From the NCBI RefSeq assembly GCF_006716465.1, contig NZ_VFPB01000005.1:391970-455969 (forward strand): a stretch of 64,000 bases of DNA. Direction: 5' to 3'. Origin of the DNA: Pseudoxanthomonas sp. 3HH-4. Its GTDB lineage: Bacteria > Pseudomonadota > Gammaproteobacteria > Xanthomonadales > Xanthomonadaceae. This document shows, piece by piece, positions 37,589-44,884 of this stretch. A program made the position numbers and the translations under genes. The notes under the pieces were generated by a model, which did no database searches, had not been told where the DNA came from, and saw only the letters and a program-made list of their open reading frames with translations. Numbering within the stretch: position 1 is the first letter of the stretch; every line of letters starts with the position of its first letter.

Positions 37589-39382
37589 ATGTCTGGAATT
37601 GCAAAGCGTGGTTCGCGTGTCCGCCTGCTGTGCCTGTCGTCCGCCGTGCTCGCATCGCTCTACGCGTTGCCGGCGATGGCCGGTCGCGTCGACATGAGCG
37701 GCCTGCAGGTGGAAGAACCCGGTGGCTACGACCGCTTCATCGTGAAGTACCGCGATGGCAGTACGGAAAGTTCCGATGCGGCACAGTTGCAGCGTTCGCT
37801 CAGTACGGCTGCCAGTACCGGCGTCGCCAAGCGCGGCGGTCGTGCGCTGGGCGTGCAGAAGCTGCGCCGGCTGGCGGCGGGCGGTGCTGACGTCGTGCGC
37901 GCCGACCGCAAGCTGGACCGCGTGGAAGCCGAATCGCTGATGCGGCAGCTGGCGGCGGATCCGAATGTCGAGTACGTGGAAATCGACCAGCGCATGTACG
38001 CCGTGCTGACGCCGAACGACACGCGCTTCTCCGAGCAGTGGGGCTTCGGCACCACGGCGTCCGGCATCAACGTGCGTCCGGCCTGGGACAAGTCCACCGG
38101 CGCGGGCGTGGTGGTGGCCGTCATCGATACCGGCATCACCAACCATGCCGACCTCAACGCGAACATCCTGCCCGGCTACGATTTCATCAGCGACACGTTC
38201 GTCTCGCGCGATGGTGACGGCCGCGATTCCAACCCCAACGACGAAGGCGATTGGAACCCGGTGGCGAACGAGTGCTACAGCGGTTCGCCGGTGACCAACT
38301 CCAGCTGGCACGGCACGCATGTGGCGGGCACGGTGGCGGCGGTGACCAACAACGCCACCGGCGTGGCCGGTACCGCGTTCGGCGCCAAGGTGGTGCCGGT
38401 ACGCGTGCTGGGCCGCTGCGGTGGTTATACCTCCGACATCGCCGACGCGATCACCTGGGCTTCCGGCGGCACGGTCAGCGGTGTGCCCGCCAATGCCAAC
38501 CCGGCCGAAGTGATCAACATGTCGCTGGGCGGCGGCGGCACCTGTTCCAGCACCTACCAGAATGCGATCAATGGCGCGGTGGGTCGCGGCACCACCGTCG
38601 TGGTCGCGGCCGGCAACAGCAACACCAACGTGTCCAGCGCCGTGCCGGCGAACTGCCCGAACGTCGTCGCTGTCGCAGCGACCACATCGGCCGGTTCGCG
38701 TGCCAGCTTCTCCAACTACGGCACCGGCATCGACATCTCCGCGCCGGGCGCGAGCATTCTGTCCACGCTCAACACCGGCACCACCACGCCGGGCAGCGCG
38801 AGTTATGCGTCGTACAACGGCACGTCTATGGCGGCACCGCACGTGGCGGGCGTAGTCGCGTTGATGCAGGCGGCGGCCGCGTCTCCGCTGACGCCGGCGC
38901 AGGTGGAGAGCACGTTGAAGAGCACGGCGCGTCCTCTGCCCGGTACGTGCTCGGGCGGGTGCGGTGCGGGCATCGCCAATGCGGATGGCGCGGTGACGGC
39001 GGTGCAGGGGGGTGATCCCGATCCGGATCCGGGCACGCAGACCTACACCAACGGTACCGATGTGAGTATTCCGGACAACAACAACACCGGCGTGACCAGC
39101 ACCATCGCCGTGTCGGGGCGTACCGGCAATGCGCCCAGCAACGCGCAGGTGGCGGTGAACATCGTGCATACGTACAAGGGCGACCTGATCGTCGACCTGC
39201 TCGCGCCGGACGGCTCGGTGTACACCCTGCACAACCGCAGCGGCGGCAGTGCCGACAACATCAACACCACTTACACGGTCAACCTGTCCAGCGAAGCCCT
39301 CAACGGTAACTGGCGCCTGCGCGCCCGCGACCGTGCCAGCATCGACACCGGCTACATCAACAGCTGGAGCATCACCTTCTGA
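37589..39382 (+). CDS. secreted subtilisin-like serine protease (S8) with C-terminal P-domain
   Basis: 597 aa. Signal peptide (MSGIAKRGSRVRLLCLSSAVLASLYALPAMAG), inhibitor-I9-like propeptide (FIVKYRDGS...VEYVEIDQRMYA, to ~residue 140), then the S8 catalytic domain with Asp180 (AVIDTGI), His241 (HGTHVAGT) and Ser413 (GTSMAAPHVAG). After a GDPDPDPG linker comes a P/homoB domain of ~110 residues (DVSIPDNNNTGVTSTIAV...SWSITF). It is an exported protease; the P-domain may be cleaved after secretion. GAGGGAGAG before ATG 37589 fixes the start. A terminator follows. Confidence 0.95.
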   Translation: MSGIAKRGSRVRLLCLSSAVLASLYALPAMAGRVDMSGLQVEEPGGYDRFIVKYRDGSTESSDAAQLQRSLSTAASTGVAKRGGRALGVQKLRRLAAGGADVVRADRKLDRVEAESLMRQLAADPNVEYVEIDQRMYAVLTPNDTRFSEQWGFGTTASGINVRPAWDKSTGAGVVVAVIDTGITNHADLNANILPGYDFISDTFVSRDGDGRDSNPNDEGDWNPVANECYSGSPVTNSSWHGTHVAGTVAAVTNNATGVAGTAFGAKVVPVRVLGRCGGYTSDIADAITWASGGTVSGVPANANPAEVINMSLGGGGTCSSTYQNAINGAVGRGTTVVVAAGNSNTNVSSAVPANCPNVVAVAATTSAGSRASFSNYGTGIDISAPGASILSTLNTGTTTPGSASYASYNGTSMAAPHVAGVVALMQAAAASPLTPAQVESTLKSTARPLPGTCSGGCGAGIANADGAVTAVQGGDPDPDPGTQTYTNGTDVSIPDNNNTGVTSTIAVSGRTGNAPSNAQVAVNIVHTYKGDLIVDLLAPDGSVYTLHNRSGGSADNINTTYTVNLSSEALNGNWRLRARDRASIDTGYINSWSITF

Positions 39383-39420
39383 GGATTGCCCCCGAGGGGA
39401 GCACAGGGAGGTGCAGGAGG

Positions 39421-39449
39421 AACCCCGGCCTTGGCCGGGGTTCTTTTTT
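39421..39449 (+). terminator. rho-independent terminator after the protease gene
   Basis: AACCCCGGCC-TT-GGCCGGGGTT followed by CTTTTTT, 38 bp after the protease stop codon. Confidence 0.92.
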
Positions 39450-39477
39450 GCTTGCCGGTGCTCAGGGCTTCAGTGTC

Positions 39478-39745
39478 ATCGAAGAAATTTTCCTCCCTGC
39501 CAGACCTCCGGGCTTCGCCTGCGCACTTTGATGGTGCGTCTTCAGCCGATGGAGCTGTCCTATCGAAGAAAAGAGCTTCAGCGGCAGAGAAAATTTCTTC
39601 GTCGTCTCACCTTCAAGCATCGACGCCGAAGCAGATTTCCTCGTCGTCTCACCTTGCGGCTGCCCGAGCGAAGAGCGTTTCTTTGGGCGCGAAGAAAAAT
39701 GCTTCCCGACCAAAGAAATATTCTTCGTCATCTCACTTCAGAAGC
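39478..39745. repeat. imperfect ~42-bp repeat stretch
   Basis: Three close copies of a 23-bp unit (AAATTTCTTCGTCGTCTCAC plus CTT) start at 39591, 39633 and 39716, i.e. about 42 bp apart with one period skipped. Weaker and inverted relatives occur at 39482-39494 (GAAGAAATTTTC) and 39561-39570. The stretch is markedly AT-richer than its surroundings. In the frame of the following gene it would read K(K/Q)(F/I/Y)SSSSH(L/F), but a terminator at 39421 and no start signal make translation doubtful. Confidence 0.6.
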
Positions 39746-39943
39746 CTGCGAGCGCACCTTTCTGGTTCGATTTCTCACACTAGATGCGTGCGCGCCTGCG
39801 TCAGGTTTGCCGCTTCTTCTGTATGCGCTTCTATTGTTAGGCATTTCCCACTGTCGCTGGCTTGGACGCGGAGGCGGGAAGGGGTAGCGTACCTGTGCCG
39901 TCGGATACGGCGGCATCACCTGACATGGAATCAAGGAGTGACA

Positions 39944-40429
39944 ATGAGTCAGAACCTCGTGGACCTGCAGATCGACACCTCCGTCCTGGATCCGCTGGAC
40001 GCCGCCATCCTGCAGATGGAGAACAGCCTGGCCCACCTGATCTCGCTGACGCCGGAACAGCGGCGTGGGCTGACCAAGATGGGCGAGAAGTCCGAAGCCT
40101 TCTGTCGCGCCGCGCTCAATGTGGCGCAGCAGCACGCCGGCATCATGGCGCGCGACTTCGATATCGAGGGTTTCCAGCGCGACCAGCAGGCGCTGGACCT
40201 GCTCCGCCCGCGCATTCTGCGCATCGCCCATCTCTACCAGCGCGTGACCGACACCGAGATGGCGCTGGGCAGCGACCTGATGGCCGCCGCGCTGGAGGTG
40301 TACGGCGTGCTGAAGGTGGCCGGCAAGGGCAAGGGCCTGGACGAAGCCCGCCGCAACCTGGGCGCGCGGTGGCGCATCAGCCCGCAGGGAACGGGGGAGC
40401 CGGGAGGGGAGAGTGGCGGCAACGGGTAG
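39944..40429 (+). CDS. conserved hypothetical cytoplasmic protein
   Basis: 161 aa from ATG 39944, which has AAGGAG 6 bp upstream. Mostly helical: VDLQIDTSVLDPLDAAILQMENSLAHLISLTPEQRRGLTKMGEKSEAFCRAALNVAQQHAGIMARDF, then LRPRILRIAHLYQRVTDTEMALGSDLMAAALEVYGVLKVAG and a flexible GTGEPGGESGGNG tail. No signal peptide or transmembrane segment. I do not recognise a named family; the length and helix pattern suggest a small structural or phasin-like protein, but this is speculation. A terminator follows. Confidence 0.8.
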   Translation: MSQNLVDLQIDTSVLDPLDAAILQMENSLAHLISLTPEQRRGLTKMGEKSEAFCRAALNVAQQHAGIMARDFDIEGFQRDQQALDLLRPRILRIAHLYQRVTDTEMALGSDLMAAALEVYGVLKVAGKGKGLDEARRNLGARWRISPQGTGEPGGESGGNG

Positions 40430-40453
40430 CTCGTTGCTGGGTGATGGAAAGCA

Positions 40454-40484
40454 ACGGCCCCGCGATGCGGGGCCGTTTTGTTTT
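40454..40484 (+). terminator. rho-independent terminator
   Basis: ACGGCCCCGC-GAT-GCGGGGCCGT followed by TTTGTTTT, 25 bp after the preceding stop codon. The remaining 40485-40729 contains no gene that I can support. Confidence 0.9.
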
Positions 40485-40752
40485 CAGCAAGTGGCGAGTT
40501 GCCCGGGATTCTGCTCTTGGCATTGGCGGGTTCCGACCCGAAGCGGACATCAGTGCGTGCCCACTTCTCTTGAAATCCGGCCCGCCGGGCTCACTGGGTC
40601 GGGCTATTCATAGGGTTGTTAGTCGGACAAAGTCGCCCTAAGATCGCGCCGTATCAAGGGGACAGCGAACCGTACGGTGCGCTTTGGATAGGCTGCATAA
40701 GCCGGAGCCAGGGATCCGGATACTAGGTGGTTAGAACTCTTGGAGACTCTCC

Positions 40753-40953
40753 ATGGCAAAGCGATCCGATCTTGAGCCATTAATCGTTCAAGAGTGGTTG
40801 AGGCAGCAACCTGCTGGTCAGCGTTCTGAGAACGAGATCCTTGGCTTCTATGGACGACTACAGCATGAGAACCCGGGCCTATTGGCCTTTCGTGCGTCCG
40901 GCGACAAGTATCAGGTGCTCAAAACCATCTTGCGCGACCATATCGAGCGCTGA
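40753..40953 (+). CDS. integron-cassette-type small protein, unknown function
   Basis: 66 aa: MAKRSDLEPLIVQEWLRQQP...SENEILGFYGRLQHENPGLLAFRASGDKYQVLKTILRDHIER. A helical, soluble protein without a recognised domain. Base composition is clearly lower in GC than the housekeeping genes. The gene is followed 18 bp later by a complete attC site and is preceded by GTTAGAA at 40730, so it has the form of a one-gene mobile cassette. The start is supported by GGAG 10 bp upstream. Confidence 0.72.
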   Translation: MAKRSDLEPLIVQEWLRQQPAGQRSENEILGFYGRLQHENPGLLAFRASGDKYQVLKTILRDHIER

Positions 40954-40971
40954 TGCTGCGTCGGCCAAGAG

Positions 40972-41032
40972 CTCTAACAATGCATTCAAGTCGAATCCGC
41001 TTCGCCGGTCGGCCTAACTCAATGTGTTAGGC
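40972..41032 (+). repeat. integron attC (59-base-element) recombination site
   Basis: The 61-bp site has the attC layout: R'' CTCTAAC (40972-40978), L'' CAAGTCGA (40988-40995), a central CCGCTTCGCCGG, L' TCGGCCTA (41009-41016), and R' GTTAGGC (41026-41032). R' fits GTTRRRY exactly. The halves are complementary with the usual extrahelical bases. It lies between two small rightward ORFs, as expected for adjacent cassettes. Confidence 0.8.
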
Positions 41033-41044
41033 CTGTTCTAAGAC

Positions 41045-41857
41045 ATGCGCACCATCACTCCAGACCCGATCTCGCTCACGACACATCACCTGCATCTTGG
41101 CTTCCGACCTACCGACACTGTCCTGTCGTCGGGTACCGGATTCATCTATGAGCGTGGCGGTATCACCTATTTGGTGACCAATTGGCACAACGTCACCGGG
41201 CGCAGTCCATTGGACGGGAAATGCCTTTCCGATACTTTGGCTGTGCCAGACATGCTGTCGACGCTCTTTCGCAGCAAGGACAATCCGGGGGCGTGCTGCC
41301 GAGAATACCTCCCCCTCTACAGCGATGAGGACATGCAAGTCCCGATCTGGCTTTGTCATCCCATTCACGGTAATAAAGTGGACGTGGTTGCGATTCCTCT
41401 GCCGTTGGCAATTTGTGATCGGTACCAAGTCTTCCCAATTAACCATATTCGCTTCCAAACCAGCTTTGATACCCGAGTTGCAGACGATGCATTCGTGGTT
41501 GGTTACCCGTTTGCAGATGTAACGCACTTGCAACTTCCGATCTGGAAGAGAGCCAGCGTTGCATCCGAACCGGACGTCGATCTTGAGCAGTTGCCTAAGC
41601 TGCTGATAGATACCGCGACGCGTTCAGGGTTGTCGGGCTCACCGGTCGTAATGCAGCGTGTTGGGATTCACGGCAAGACCAGCGAAAAGCTTACCGGCTC
41701 TGAAATCATTGGGCAGATCAGGAACTTCATTGGCGTCTACTCCGGGCGAATCGGCGCTGATGAGTCTAGAGCGCAACTGGGTGTTGTTTGGAAGGCGCGC
41801 GTAATTGATGAAATCATAGACGGCGCGTCGGTCAAATCAGAAGAGCCGCGGGGCTAA
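41045..41857 (+). CDS. trypsin-like serine peptidase encoded in an integron-type cassette
   Basis: 270 aa. A chymotrypsin-like catalytic triad can be placed: His48 in TYLVTNWHNVTG, Asp113 in NKVDVVAIPL and Ser199 in RSGLSGSPVV (GxSGSP). GTGFIYERGG before the His matches the first barrel strands of bacterial trypsin-like domains. No signal peptide, so it is probably cytoplasmic, and no PDZ domain. GC content is lower than in flanking core genes. It starts 12 bp after the attC R' site and its stop codon lies inside a second attC-like half site. The target is unknown; regulatory or defence proteolysis is speculation. Confidence 0.8.
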   Translation: MRTITPDPISLTTHHLHLGFRPTDTVLSSGTGFIYERGGITYLVTNWHNVTGRSPLDGKCLSDTLAVPDMLSTLFRSKDNPGACCREYLPLYSDEDMQVPIWLCHPIHGNKVDVVAIPLPLAICDRYQVFPINHIRFQTSFDTRVADDAFVVGYPFADVTHLQLPIWKRASVASEPDVDLEQLPKLLIDTATRSGLSGSPVVMQRVGIHGKTSEKLTGSEIIGQIRNFIGVYSGRIGADESRAQLGVVWKARVIDEIIDGASVKSEEPRG

Positions 41858-41875
41858 CAACTCGTCCAAGCCGAC
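41851..41875 (+). repeat. attC-like half site (left half only)
   Basis: GGGCTAACAACTCGTCCAAG and CCGA reproduce the R''-spacer-L'' half of a typical attC, with the protease stop codon embedded. No L' or GTTRRRY partner follows at a normal distance, so the right half appears lost or replaced. Confidence 0.6.
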
Positions 41876-42319
41876 ACTTCACAGCGCGAGTTCACTCGGG
41901 CGGTCTGGTCGAGTCCGCTTCTGGTCGGAAGCGGAAATCGCTCCTATTGAGTTACCAACTACGCAACCGATGTCGAACTGACCAGCCAAGCCACGGAAAC
42001 ATGGGCTGAGCGTGCCGGTCATCACAACGCTGTGGTCGGAGAGAGGTCAGCGCATGGCTGACCTGCGCCACGCAGCATGTACCGCACCGAGGAGTACAAC
42101 GAGTCCCGGTAAACGAGGGCGACCCGTTCCCGCTCCTTGACCGCGACACGCGGCCAAGTGAAGCCCGCGGTGCCATTGCCGGGCCAGAACGCGGTCAGCG
42201 CATCGCAGCACGATGGATCAAGTTTTCTGGACGTTTAGTGGCCGATAGTCCTGGCGTGCGGCGCACAGTAGCCCTGCCGGCCGACGCGCCGCACACCCAC
42301 CCATGCCGAGGACACCTCC
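41876..42319. other. spacer of mixed origin, no gene recognised
   Basis: This lies downstream of the cassette region. Open frames on either strand lack motifs. An inverted repeat AGGTCAGC/GCTGACCT occurs at 42044-42064 and a GCTTC/GAAGC hairpin near 41918-41935. The stretch looks like remnant DNA between the cassette insertion and the core gene at 42320. Confidence 0.45.
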
Positions 42320-43108
42320 ATGTTCAAGTTGATCCCCGTTCTGCTCGCGGCCGCCCTGGCCGCCACCCTTTCCCCCGCCGCACAGGCTGACGACGCGGTG
42401 CACGGCGCGCCCGTCGCCGTGAAGAACGTCGTGCTGGTGCACGGCGCCTTTGCCGACGGTGCCGGCTGGCGTCCGGTCTACGACGATCTGACCGCGCGCG
42501 GTTACCGCGTCTCGATCGTGCAGAACCCGCTGACCTCCCTCGCCGATGACGTACAGGCCACCCGTCGTGTGCTGGACCGTCAGGACGGTCCCGCCATCTT
42601 GGTCGGCCATTCGTGGGGTGGCACCGTCATCACCGAAGCCGGCGTCCACGACAAAGTGGCCGGCTTGGTCTATGTGTCCGCACTGGCGCCGGACGCCGGC
42701 GAAACCACCGCCCAGCAGTACACCGGCTTCGCGCCCACGCCGGAGTTCGTGATCGACACCTCCAGCGACGGGTTCGGCTTCATCCGTGCGGACAAGTTCA
42801 AGGCCGGCTTCGCCCACGACACCACCGATGCCGACGCCGCCTTCCTGCGTGATTCGCAGGTGCCCATCAACATGTCCGCGTTCGGCACCGTGCTGACAAA
42901 CGCGGCGTGGCGCAGCAAACCCAGCTGGGCCGTGATCGCTACCGAAGACAAGGCCTTCGACCAGGCCATGCTCATCCACATGGCCGAACGCATCAACGCA
43001 CGCATCACCAAGGTATCCGCCAGCCACGCCGTCTTCATGACGCAACCCAAGGTGGTCGCCGACACGATCGACCGTGCGGCACGGCAAGCGGACCAAGCCG
43101 CCGAGTAA
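42320..43108 (+). CDS. exported alpha/beta hydrolase
   Basis: 262 aa. Signal peptide (MFKLIPVLLAAALAATLSPAAQADD), then the fold: VVLVHGAFADGAGWRPVYDDL, nucleophile elbow LVGHSWGGTVITEAG (catalytic Ser near residue 97), SALAPDAGETT, AVIATEDKAFD (acid) and SASHAVFMTQPKVV (His). It resembles the salicylate-esterase/hydroxynitrile-lyase-like group of secreted hydrolases; substrate unknown. GAGGACACC precedes the ATG. Monocistronic. Confidence 0.9.
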   Translation: MFKLIPVLLAAALAATLSPAAQADDAVHGAPVAVKNVVLVHGAFADGAGWRPVYDDLTARGYRVSIVQNPLTSLADDVQATRRVLDRQDGPAILVGHSWGGTVITEAGVHDKVAGLVYVSALAPDAGETTAQQYTGFAPTPEFVIDTSSDGFGFIRADKFKAGFAHDTTDADAAFLRDSQVPINMSAFGTVLTNAAWRSKPSWAVIATEDKAFDQAMLIHMAERINARITKVSASHAVFMTQPKVVADTIDRAARQADQAAE

Positions 43109-43281
43109 CCGCGCCAGACAACGACGGCTCTGCGACGCCGAGCCGTTGCTGTTCCCAAGGGAGGGCCGCGAGCAGCGGAGCCGGCATGTCGATCCGGGAT
43201 CCGCTCCTTCGTCGGGCAAACAGGGGCAGGTCATGGCCGCCAGCGTGGCGGCCACTGCCTCATTCCATTGAGGAGCGATGC

Positions 43282-43497
43282 ATGACGACGAACGAGAAGG
43301 TGAAAGGCCCGGCTTCCTACTTCCCCTCGATAGAGAAGCAGTACGGCAAGCCGGTGGAACACTGGTTCAAGATCCTGGATGCCGCCAGCGACCGCAAGCA
43401 CATGGAGCAGGTTGCCCTGCTGAAGACGGAGCACAAGATGGGCCACGGGCATGCGAATGCGCTTGTGGCGTATCACAAGGCGAAGCGCGGGGGCTAG
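43282..43497 (+). CDS. DUF4287 domain protein
   Basis: 71 aa. The whole protein is one DUF4287 domain (GPASYFPSIEKQYGKPVEHWFKILDAASDRKHMEQVALLKTEHKMGHGHANALVAYHKAKRG), with the conserved WF and the GHGHANALV motif. The start has GAGGAGC upstream. Family function is unknown. Confidence 0.86.
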   Translation: MTTNEKVKGPASYFPSIEKQYGKPVEHWFKILDAASDRKHMEQVALLKTEHKMGHGHANALVAYHKAKRGG

Positions 43498-43542
43498 TGA
43501 GCGATGCCCGCCCGGCGTGCCGTGACATTCGCGGCAGCGGCA

Positions 43543-43571
43543 TAGGTTGGGGTGAGCTTGCGAACCCCAAC
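43543..43571. repeat. REP palindrome upstream of transposase remnant
   Basis: TAGGTTGGGGTGAGC-TT-GCGAACCCCAAC forms an imperfect palindrome. Its inverted copy flanks the other side of the transposase gene at 44125-44153, as in a REP/inverse-REP pair. Confidence 0.8.
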
Positions 43572-43592
43572 ACGCGGGGAAGATGATGGGCC

Positions 43593-44119
43593 ATGGACTA
43601 TCGGCGCACCCGCCAGGAAGGCGGCACCTATTTCTTCACGGTCAACCTGACTGAGCGTTCGGGCACGCTGTTGGTGGATCGCATCGATGACCTGCGCACC
43701 GCGGTCCGCGTGGTCAAGCAGCGGCATCCGTTCGATATCGTGCGTGGGTCGTTCTGCCGGACCATCTGCACGCGGTCTGGACACTTCCCGAAGGTGATGG
43801 CGACTGCGCCACGCGCTGGATGCTGATCAAGGCGGGATTCTCGCGGTCGATACCCAAGGGCGAGCAGATACGCACCACCCGGCGCCGCAAGGGCGAGCGT
43901 GGCATCTGGCAGCGTCGTTTCTGGGAGCATCTGATCACCGACGAAGATGATCTGCGGCGGCACGTGGATTACGTGCACATCAATCCGGTGAAGCATGGCT
44001 ACGCGGCCCGTACTGCGGAGTGGCCCTATAGTTCGATCCATCGGTATATCCGGCGGGGCGAGATGACGGAAGATTGGGCTGTGGCGCCAGAGGACGACTT
44101 CCGTGCGGGGGAGGGCTGA
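43593..44119 (+). pseudogene. REP-associated tyrosine transposase (RAYT, Y1_Tnp), frameshifted
   Basis: Two overlapping frames together make one RAYT: MDYRRTRQEGGTYFFTVNLTER... and, after about position 43742, ...AWVVLPDHLHAVW (HUH motif), GIWQRRFWEHLITDEDDLRRHVDYVHINPVKHGYA (catalytic Tyr region) and EWPYSSIHRYI. One base is missing at 43740-43743 (GTG GCG TGG expected), which breaks the frame. The N-terminal piece ends at 43826; the C-terminal piece could start at ATG 43820. Flanking REP palindromes are the natural substrate of this family. Probably inactive unless the shift is a sequencing error. Confidence 0.85.
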
Positions 44120-44124
44120 AGTTG

Positions 44125-44153
44125 TTGGGGTTCGCTGTGCTCACCCCAACCTA
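44125..44153. repeat. REP palindrome (inverse copy) downstream of transposase remnant
   Basis: TTGGGGTTCGC-TGTG-CTCACCCCAACCTA is the reverse complement of the 43543 element apart from the loop. It directly abuts the decayed asparaginase fragment that begins at 44159. Confidence 0.8.
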
Positions 44154-44158
44154 TTGTC

Positions 44159-44276
44159 CTGAGGGCGCCGGTCATCACGATGGTCTTGTCCGGGATGGGA
44201 GCAACTCGTGGCCCGTCTGCATCCTGCTGTCGGTGCCGTGGGTGACCTGTGCATGCCGTGTCGGCTGCGCGGCGAT
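44159..44276 (-). pseudogene. decayed duplicate fragment of the nearby asparaginase-like gene
   Basis: This ~118-bp segment aligns with 45048-45166 of the asparaginase-like gene in the same orientation. The first 40 bases are nearly identical (coding IPDKTIVMTGAL in both) and the rest diverges, with a 1-nt length difference. It has no start, no frame continuity and no flanking remainder of the gene. It is joined directly to the REP palindrome. The rest of this gap (44277-44391) holds no gene that I can see. Confidence 0.75.
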
Positions 44277-44391
44277 TCAGCCCGGGACGTGTATCCTGCG
44301 CTCCCGCTTCCGGCCTGTTTCCCCTTTGCCCAGGCCGCGACACGGCCCGGCGTGACCCGGTGTTCGGCCATCGCAGCCAAGTAGACCTGCA

Positions 44392-44757
44392 TTGAAAACA
44401 ACCCCTCTCCAATGGAAAACAGACTGGTGCTTCGAGGAGAGCCAGCAGCGGCGGCACTATGTCATTGAGCCATGGCTCGATGGCCGCCGTGTAGGTCGTG
44501 CCCACGGGTGGTTCGAGTCGGGCGAGCGCTTTGTGCTGGAGAAGATCGAGATTGATTCAAGACAGCGCTCTCGTGGCTATGGAAGTACGGTGATTGAACA
44601 GCTGCGACAGAAGGCGCGTGACGAGGGGTGTCGCGAGCTTGTGATCAACAATGTGCGCTCCAGTAACCACAGGGCTATCTCGCTTTATGAGGCCCTGGGT
44701 GCGAAGGCCGTCCCGCTGTCGTCAAGCCTCTGCGCATTTGCCATTTCGCCGCCGTAG
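44392..44757 (+). CDS. GNAT-family acetyltransferase
   Basis: 121 aa beginning at a TTG (44392); no in-frame ATG lies near, so the start is uncertain. The acetyl-CoA-binding motif A is IEIDSRQRSRGYGSTVIEQLRQKARDEGCREL (R/QxxGxG/A as RSRGYG), followed by NNVRSSNHRAISLYEALGAKAV. It is short but complete for a GNAT. The lower GC and the position next to REP/duplication scars suggest horizontal origin. Substrate unknown. Confidence 0.72.
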   Translation: MKTTPLQWKTDWCFEESQQRRHYVIEPWLDGRRVGRAHGWFESGERFVLEKIEIDSRQRSRGYGSTVIEQLRQKARDEGCRELVINNVRSSNHRAISLYEALGAKAVPLSSSLCAFAISPP

Positions 44758-44831
44758 GCCAATTCCGGAATAGGGTCAGAGCAGGTTTTCAGGAATAGGA
44801 GTCGGAGAACAATTCCCTCTCCCGTGAAAGC

Positions 44832-44857
44832 ACAAGGCCCGCATCAGCGGGCCTTGT
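44832..44857. terminator. hairpin, possible bidirectional terminator
   Basis: ACAAGGCCCGC-ATCA-GCGGGCCTTGT, an 11-bp perfect stem between the GNAT gene and the 3' end of the leftward asparaginase-like gene. There is no T-run, so termination efficiency is uncertain. Nearby at 44768 and 44792 GGAATAGG is repeated. Confidence 0.6.
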
Positions 44858-44884
44858 CGTTGCTCCTGCGTCCGTCGGCCGGTA

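Noticed and set aside
39386..39943. In-frame N-terminal extension of the hypothetical protein at 39944 through the repeat stretch
   Set aside because: The frame is open, but it runs through a rho-independent terminator and the translation is Lys/Ser low-complexity. A strong ribosome-binding site sits directly before ATG 39944.
42200..42240. Possible insertion-sequence end in the spacer before the alpha/beta hydrolase
   Set aside because: The sequence is loosely similar to some IS ends, but no matching inverted end, target duplication or transposase is nearby.
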